Below, piece after piece: positions 56,892 through 64,000 of a stretch of 64,000 nt of DNA. Location: contig CM043953.1 of assembly GCA_014529385.2 (NCBI GenBank), positions 98,897,342 to 98,961,341 of the forward strand, written 5' to 3'. Origin of the DNA: Adiantum capillus-veneris (Eukaryota > Streptophyta > Polypodiopsida > Polypodiales > Pteridaceae). The notes beneath the pieces are model-generated. The model saw only the letters and a program-made list of their open reading frames with translations, did no database searches and was not told where the DNA came from. Both the position numbers and the translations under genes were made by a program. How positions within the stretch are numbered: the stretch's first letter is position 1; every line of letters starts with the position of its first letter.

Positions 56892-58185
56892 ATGGCTGTG
56901 AGTAGTGTTTCCGAAAGAGAAGAGTACTACATAAAAAAGTTTGATGGCTCAAACTTTGTCATTTTGCGGCACCATATGCAAGATGTTTTGATCAACAAAG
57001 GCTTGATCTCACCCTTGCGTGAAAGAAGAGAAAATGTCTACACTAATGATGAGTGGGTTGACTTGAATGAACGTGCTATGGCAACCATTTGCCTGCATCT
57101 TGGTGAATCCATTTACTTTACCACAATGGGTAAGACCAACGCCGAAGATTTCTGGGATGCTCTATGTCAGGCTTGGGATGGCAACAACGCCTCGAACAAG
57201 GTTTTCTTGATGAAGAAATTGATGTGCATGAACATGAAAGAAGTCAATAATGTTAGTTCTCATCTGAATGAGTTCAACAAGTGTTTTCACAGCTTACTTC
57301 AAAAGGTCTCAATTTCAATGATGAAATGAAAGCCATTTTCTTGCTATGTTAGCTACCATAGTCATGGGATACTTTCAACACAGCCATAAGTAATTCTGCA
57401 CCCAATGGCAAGCTAGATTAAGGTAGTGTTGATGATGTGTTGCTAAGTGAAGAGATTCGACGTCAATCTCTTGATGCAAGTGGGCATGGTGATGCATATG
57501 TGGCTACTGGAAATCGTGAAAAAAGGGAATTTCAAAGGCAGCGTGGTCATAGCCGCGATCGTTCGTAGGATCACAGACAAGGTCGTAGCAAGAGTCGCAG
57601 CAAAGAAATGCGAAATATAGAGTGTTACTACTGCCATAAAAAGGGACACTTGAAGAAAGATTGCCGCACAATGCAGTGTGAGAAGGGCAAAGAGAAAGCA
57701 AAATCTGACAAATCTAAAAGCAGCGTAAAGATTGAAGAGCTTAATGTGGTTGAGTCTCCAGCCATTGAAAAAGTTTTGAAGTGTCAAATGATGTGTTGAT
57801 TTTCACATTGATTTGAGTCATGATGCATTGTTAGCTCATGATGAGTGTTATGTGCAAAACTGGATTGTGGACTCAGGTACTAGCTTTCATGTGACTCCTC
57901 ACAAGGAGTGGTTTTCTATGTACACTTCCACGCATGGCACGGGGAAGCTACGCAATTCTTATGAGCTCGATATATGCGGTGTGGGTAGCATCAAGTTTTC
58001 TATGCATAATGGCACTGAGTTTATGCTACATAATGTCAAACATGTACCCAAATTGACAAAGAGTTTGATGTCAGTTAAACAACTGGATGATTTGGGTTAC
58101 ACTACCATATTTGCTCATGGTTCTTGGATTATCAAGAAGGGAAATCTTGTCATTCTTAAAGGCCAGAAGTCTGGCTCGTTGCCCA
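56892..58185 (+). pseudogene. Copia element F gag and protease, truncated
   Basis: The gag frame MAVSSVSEREEYYIKKFDG starts at 56892 and is of the UBN2 type seen in A/B/D but clearly diverged. It breaks near 57326. The zinc knuckle CYYCHKKGHLKKDC is at about 57622-57665. After a frame change at about 57790 the protease reads WIVDSGTSFHVTPHKEWF (about 57862-57915), with DSG intact, and HVPKLTKSLMSVKQLDDLGY. The sequence stops abruptly near 58185, before integrase, where it meets unrelated DNA. Confidence 0.85.
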
Positions 58186-58277
58186 CTTGCCTAGGTAATA
58201 AGGAATTAGTGCATAACTTATAATAGTTTCTAATTGATATGTATGCATAGCTACATTTAGCTTATATACCAAGTGTT

Positions 58278-58280
<3 letters not shown>

Positions 58281-58365
<85 letters not shown>
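58281..58365. repeat. (CT)n-(CA)n compound microsatellite
   Basis: CT to about 58329, passing straight into CA to 58365, about 90 bp after the truncation point of element F. Confidence 0.95.
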
Positions 58366-58367
<2 letters not shown>

Positions 58368-59742
58368 CAATTAGCCTACCCCCAAGAAGTTGATGTGTGT
58401 TAACGAGACGTGTTGATAAGTAGGTAAGAGACTATCTTTCTAAGTGAAATAGCATCAAAATAAAACCTTACTTCAACGGGAAGGAAGGATTTTTCTCAAG
58501 AATCTCTAGAAGAAATGAGGAGATACCATTGTGTTGATATGAGGAGAAAATGCATTTATTTAGAGTCATTGCTACCACCAAACATAAGAGGATTGTCTCT
58601 AGAGCTGCTTCTACATAGCAAATTTGGAGAATAACTCGAAATTTTGAGGAAGATTTCAATGGCGAGAACTCCCAAGGATGATAACAAGAGATCATTTGGT
58701 ATGTCCAAGAAGACATCATCCTTGACAGTCTTCGACCTCCTTAGACAAAAGAGCAAGCCCTTGTCCAAGCTCTTGCTCTCCTAGAGATCTATGGCTATGA
58801 GTGGCCAAAAAGACAATGAGCAAAAGTATCATCACCCACTCACACATGTAGCATAGCAGCATTGGATATCACCCAAATTCTTAGATTTGTCGATCCAAGC
58901 TTAGCTACCTAGGGATGAGGAATCCCAAACTCTGAGCGAACTTTTTCGAGCGATGCTAAAATCGAGTGAGTAAATGAGAGGCACTTTATCAAAACACACA
59001 TAGCCAAGAGTTCATGTAAGTCAATCATTTCTTCATTTGAGAGCCCAAATAAATTGGCCCTATACCTCCTAAAGATGGCGGTTAGATTTAAGAATGGATA
59101 TGCAAGAGGAAGGTGCTAGCAAGCCTGACATTGGATAACTTTTGAGCTTGTTCTTTCTTATGTTTTTTGCTACCAAGTAAACAAAACCTCATAGCTTTTC
59201 CATTGCTCAAAGGAATTTTGTAATTTTATGAAAATCATTTTTCTCAAACGTTGGTCTAAAATAATACTCACATGTTGTCTACATGCCTTTCTATGTATCA
59301 TCACTTGACCTTCTAGGCATCCCTCTCCCCCCCTTGTTTTGCACTATATTTAAGTATTTTTCAACTCTTTGCTCATGGGCCAACCTTATTAACCAACTAT
59401 TGTGAATATCTTAGGGTGTTGCGAATTGAGACCATTGCCTATTTGTTGCTATTTGGTGACCAGTATCAGTATCCTTGTTGAGTTTTATTTATATTTTATG
59501 AGGAAACTACCAAGATCCCTAAAGACAAAATTGAAGGTTGATTGCATGTAAGAAGTTTGTGTTGCGTTGACTGTTGCATGCTTGTCTCTCCGCCTTTCTT
59601 AAAAGGAAGAATCTTAATAAAATCATTGAATTTTGTTCTGCACTTTTTCTAATCCCCCCCCCCCCCCCCCCCTCTCATTGTGTATGCAATAAACAAAGAC
59701 TCCAAAGTCTAGACCCTTTGTTTGCATGTGAAAAACCTCCCT

Positions 59743-59812
<70 letters not shown>

Positions 59813-60015
59813 TGAATGTGCAACATGCCTTTGATGGCTCTATGGAAATTCATGTGATGTAGCCTACACACAACAAGATGTAGCCTACGCACAAAAAGAC
59901 CCTGCTCCTTCTCAGCAATGCTGCCTCTCCATCCCCTCTAATCACAGATCACAAGCCTCACGTCCACCATGCCCACTAAATTGACAGAGCAGAGTCCCCC
60001 CCCCCCCCCCCCCCC
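58366..60015. other. Spacer with homopolymer and CT tracts, no gene
   Basis: No coding signal. It contains poly(C) at 59654-59672 (about 19 C), (CT)n at about 59745-59808 and poly(C) at 59996-60015 (20 C) touching the next LTR. Confidence 0.6.
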
Positions 60016-60207
60016 TGTTGGGGTATAAAGCCCAATGTGGTCGCCCAGGTAAGTGGGTGGGCCGCCAGGTATGTACACATATTCTTTTGTAAAAACCTAA
60101 TAAGAACTCACTATGCTCTACACATTACAGTAGAGCGAGTTCACCATATCGTCGTGCTCTTCTTCTCGCACTCTCTCTCGCTTCGCACTTCCGCTCGTAC
60201 TCCTTGA
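60016..60207 (+). repeat. 5' LTR of element D
   Basis: 192 bp, closely similar to the LTRs of A and B; only a few differences by eye. Confidence 0.93.
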
Positions 60208-61293
60208 ACTGGTATCAGAGCTCAGATCGAGGCTCGGGGCAGCACTGCAGGAGGCTAGAGTCACCAGCTAAAATTGGAGCAAAATTCGACAAGCAAAGAC
60301 ACGGCCCCAAATCTTGTGGGGGGCCCGTAGGGCTTGGTGTGCTCAGAATTTCATTCTGAGGTCATCTCGGTCACCGTTCGGCTTCGACAAAGTTCTGCGC
60401 AGGCCATTTTCGACTACGTGGTCTCAGCGGGTGCAGATCCAACTCTGCAAATTTGCGTTTTTCGGCCTACGACTGCAGGTGCTGAGGATATCGACACTCC
60501 CAGACTGTTGATTTGTGGCTGTCTACACATCGAAGGACGGCTCACAGTTCTTGGAGGCGTGTCACATACGACACGGGCGCATCTACACACAGACTGTAGT
60601 CGACATCCACTAGTTCATTAGGTAGCTTGTGTTTGCTGCTTGATATTCCAGATTTCATCCTGACATTGCAGGTACTTCCACAAGGGATGTATTGTCAGAG
60701 ATGATGTATGTCTGTTGAGGGTTTGCTGGCTGTGAGTCACGCAGCAAACAACCGCCGGTTACAGCATACATTGGGAAATTTGTGGATGTATGACTTTGTG
60801 GGAAGTCTATGTACTGTCAGATTTACTGCAGCCTTTGTTGAGGGTCGAGTTTTATTGAGCTGGGGGATTCTTGAATGTTGAGATCCTTTCGGTGATACAG
60901 GTCTTGGAGCGATCCCTCGAGCACCCTTAGATAGGCAGCTAGGATGTATTGACTATGAGTTAGACAGTTGGGATTGCATCTTTGCTTTACTGTCGTTGAG
61001 GCATTGTCGCAGTCTATGCTTACAGGACAGTGACAGGACAGTCAGAGACAGTACAGGTGCAGGACAGGTTTACCCACAGCTTACAGTGTTAGAGAGACAG
61101 TGGTTTTTTGAGCTGTTTTCTGGTCTGTTTTTAGTACACCAGAGCCATTTTACAAAGGAGACTTTGGCAAAATTTCTGCAGAATCTGAAGCTTTCTTGGT
61201 TCATTTGACAGGTTGATATTGGTTCAGAGGTCAGTTTACAGGGGAAACTCTGCCGAATTTTTCCAGAAAAGTAAACTACTGTGAAGCGTAGCT

Positions 61294-64000
61294 ATTGATG
61301 GATCAAAGGACACTGCTCTTTACAATATCAAGAAACTGGATGGAACCAATTTCCCATTGTGGAAGAAGCAGATTTGGCACGTGTTGGTACAAAAGAAGCA
61401 GATAAAACCTATAAAGCTCAAGGGGATAAAACCAGAAGATATGGACGAAGATGAGTGGAGCGAAATGGATGAATTGGCACTTTCTACCATTATGCTGACT
61501 TTGGCAGAAAGCGTTTACTTCAATGTAGCATACGAGATGTCGGCTTATCAAGCATGGTTAAAGCTGAGTGATCTTTATGAGAAGCAGAGTGCAGCTTCAC
61601 AGGTATACTGGCTTAAGAAGCTTGTTGACTTGAAGATGAAAGAAGGGACACCTATGTCCAATCATCTGAATGAATTCAACACAATCTATAGTCAGTTGTC
61701 AGCTCAAGGTGTCAAGTTTGATGAACCTGTTAGAGCTATGTTCCTGTTGATCACATTGCCGGAAAGTTGGGACACTTTTCGCACAGCTTTGAGTAATTTT
61801 GCACATCCAGATGGTTTGAACATAGCAGGTGTAGAAGGAAGGCTGCTTACTGAAGAAACCAATAGAAAGACAATGGACAAAGGCAAAGGAACGGCCTTAG
61901 TAGTCAGGGGAAGGACCAAAGAAAAGTACAAAGGTGGAAAGAGGAATCAGTCTCGTAGCAAGTCCCGCAGTGCTAAAGGCAAGAGTGACATAGAATGCTA
62001 CCATTGTGGCAAGAAGGGTCACATGAAAAGAGACTGCAGAGAATGGAAAGCAGAAAAAGGCAAAGAGAAAGCTGAAGACCATGGTGAGAAGAACAAGTCC
62101 TCAGTGAAGATTCAAGAAATAAATGTGACAAACACTGTTGCAGAGGATGACAGTCTAGTGTCAGGAGACATCTACTTCTTGAAGAATACAATGGACTCAG
62201 CTCTTTTTACAGCATCTGATGGAAATGCACTGAGTGACTGGATTATAGACTCAGGGGCATCACTTCATGTGTCTCCAAACAAGAAGTGGTTTACCTCTTA
62301 TGTGACCACTAAAGATCATGTTCGGCTAGGCAATGGGCAGACATGTGAGATCTTAGGTGTTGGAGATGTTCAATTGAAGTTTCAGAATGGCTCTTCTTTC
62401 ACGCTGAAGAATGTGAGACATGTTCCCGCAATTACAAAGAGCTTGATCAGCACAGGTTTACTTGATGATGCTGGCTACGTCACCACTTTTGGACAGAACA
62501 TGTGGAAGATATCCAAGGGTTCTATGACAGTAGCACATGGAGTAAAGTCTGGAGGACTTTACATGATTTATGCATCAAATGTCTCTAAAAATGTAATCAA
62601 TGTAACCGAGCAGCCGAACGTTTCTTTGTGGCATAGCCGGTTAGGACATATGTCCAAGAAGGGAATGGAAATCTTGTCTCGTTCTGGTTATTTGCCTGGC
62701 TTTTAATTTAATGATTTTGAATTCTGTGAACATTGTTTGTATGGTAAGCAAACACAGCAGCCACATAAGCATAGAAGCAGTAGAAGAGATACACAGTTGG
62801 CACTTGTTCATAGTGATTTGTGTGGACCTATGCCTAACCTATCTCTAGGGGGAGCTTCTTACTTTATGACATTTATAGATGATTACTCGAGGAAAGTATG
62901 GGTTTACTTTCTCAAGCACAAGGATGAAGCGTTTAGTGTTTTCAAAACGTTTGTGACACTTGTGGAGAATCAGAGTGGCAAGAAGCTTAAATGCTTACGC
63001 ACTGACAATGGTGGAGAGTATGTTTCAAAGGCCTTTCAGGACTTTTGTGAGTCAAAAGGCATAAAACGTGAACTTACTGCTCCTTACAATCCTCCTCAAA
63101 ATGGTGTTGCTGAGAGGATGAATAGGACCATACAAGAGAAGGTCAGAAGTATGTTGTCTAATGCACAGCTGCCAAATGGGTTTTGGGCTGAAGCTCTATC
63201 AATAGCTGTTCATCTTGTAAATAGATCTCCTAGCAAGGTTTTGCAGAAGGATTCAGTGCCAGAGATGGTATGGTCAGGCAAAATGCCCTCATACAAGCAT
63301 CTCAGAGTCTTTGGCTGTGAGGCATATGCTCACGTTCCAAAGGAATTTAGGAACAAACTTGAGCCAAAAAGTAGAAAGTGCATCTTTCTAGGCTATGGTA
63401 ATTTTGGTGAGATGGGGTACAGACTTTGGGATCCCGAATCCAGAAAGGTTGTCCGCAGCAATGATGTTCACTTTAATGAATCCAAATATCATTCTAAACC
63501 AGAGAGGGTTGAGGAGATTAGAAGAGTTGTCTTCCAAGAAGATGGACCTGCACGTGCAAGACAAAATGCCATGGTCTCAAGAGGAGCAAGGACAGGATAG
63601 AGTGGAACCACAGGTTGTGGCTGAGCCTGAGCCACCTATTGTGCGTAGATCTGGACGTGTCACGTGACCTCCTGATAGGTTTGTTCCATCTATGAACTAT
63701 GTCATGTTGACTGATTGCAATGAGCCTTCATGTTACAAGGAAGCAGTGCAAATGAAGGACTCCGGGAATTGGCAATTGGCCATGCAGTCAGATATGACAG
63801 CTCTGCATAAAAACAAGACATGGAAGCTAGTTAAATTACCACAGGGCAAAAAGGCTCTACCTTGTAAATGGGTTTACAGGTATAAGATCACCACTCATGA
63901 TAGTCAGCCAAAGTACAAAGCAAGGCTTGTTGCCAAGGGCTTTAAGCAAAAACAAGGCATTGACTTTGATGAAGTCTTCTCTCTGGTGGTCAAGATGACT
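61294..64000 (+). pseudogene. Element D gag-protease-integrase-RT polyprotein, broken
   Basis: The frame begins where A and B have ATG GCT, but D has ATT GAT (61294-61299), so the normal start is lost. Zinc knuckle CYHCGKKGHMKRDC at 61996-62037; protease DSGASLHVSP from 62248; pre-integrase HSRLGHMSKKG at about 62632-62664. A TAA at 62704-62706 replaces a Ser codon. Integrase continues with FIDDYSRKVWVYF, TDNGGEY and PYNPPQNGVAERMNRTI, apparently complete here. A one-base gain near 63565-63578 shifts the frame, and a TGA lies at 63665-63667. RT begins at about 63795 (TALHKNKTWKLVKLPQGKKA) and is cut by the window. This is the best-preserved integrase of the three copies. Confidence 0.92.

Larger units (their letters stand above)
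60016..64000 (+). mobile_element. Ty1/copia element D (same family as A and B), cut by window end
   Basis: The 5' LTR is at 60016-60207 (192 bp; its last bases are GA where sister copies have CA). The primer site ACTGGTATCAGAGCTC follows at 60208. The leader is about 1.1 kb, then gag-protease-integrase-RT runs to the window edge. The LTR starts immediately after a run of 20 C, so the five bases before it are CCCCC. The 3' part lies beyond the window, so the target duplication cannot be checked. Confidence 0.92.

Overview
The window reads as nuclear DNA of a land plant with a large, repeat-filled genome. A seed-free vascular plant such as a fern would fit the element families and the very long TG/GA/CT microsatellites, but that is inference. 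No rRNA, tRNA, organelle or bacterial-type operon is visible. Roughly 80% is transposon-derived. One host gene looks intact: an intronless zinc-finger homeodomain (ZF-HD) transcription factor at 49507-50418 on the minus strand. A second host-derived piece, a broken heavy-metal-associated isoprenylated protein (HIPP) fragment at 224-589 (minus), lies beside or inside a CACTA DNA transposon.

Layout. 1-1675: end of a CACTA element with subterminal GCGACGC repeats, the HIPP fragment, a 50-bp minisatellite and microsatellites. 1676-3005: Ty3/gypsy pol fragment (minus), interrupted by the CACTA end. About 3010-6415: decayed LINE (plus). 6421-6517: (TG)n. About 6960-11014: decayed Ty1/copia element (minus). 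11399-14727: gypsy-like gag-protease unit (plus) with an unrecognised N-terminal domain and no polymerase. 16738-26078: large minus-strand LTR element (904-bp 3' LTR, polypurine tract, tRNA-Asp-like primer site) with no recognisable polymerase and a leader made of ~300-bp repeats.

26079-40890 is a nested stack. A minus-strand Ty3/gypsy element (gag, protease, RT, RNase H) is split in its protease by copia element A (27676-36788, minus, target duplication GAAAG). A is split in its RT/RNase H region by copia element B (28406-32041, plus, target duplication TGTAA). The gypsy unit shares one 1.7-kb LTR (38509-40209) with the integrase tail of a neighbouring copy, so it is a remnant of a tandem array. 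About 40900-45660: second LINE (plus), itself split by a small 2.35-kb copia-like element (41952-44299).

45.7-51.7 kb is the least transposon-rich stretch and holds the ZF-HD gene, a SINE-like repeat and a gag scrap. 51749-54110: gypsy-like LTR, primer site, 31-bp minisatellite and gag-protease remnant (plus). 54873-58185: another copia element, cut off after its protease. 60016-64000: a third copy of the A/B copia family (D), running off the window.

All retrotransposon reading frames seen carry stops, frameshifts, deletions or active-site changes, so none appears autonomous. The main interest is structural: nesting order, shared LTRs, repeat-built leaders, recurrent palindromes and host-gene capture. 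All alignments were made by eye.
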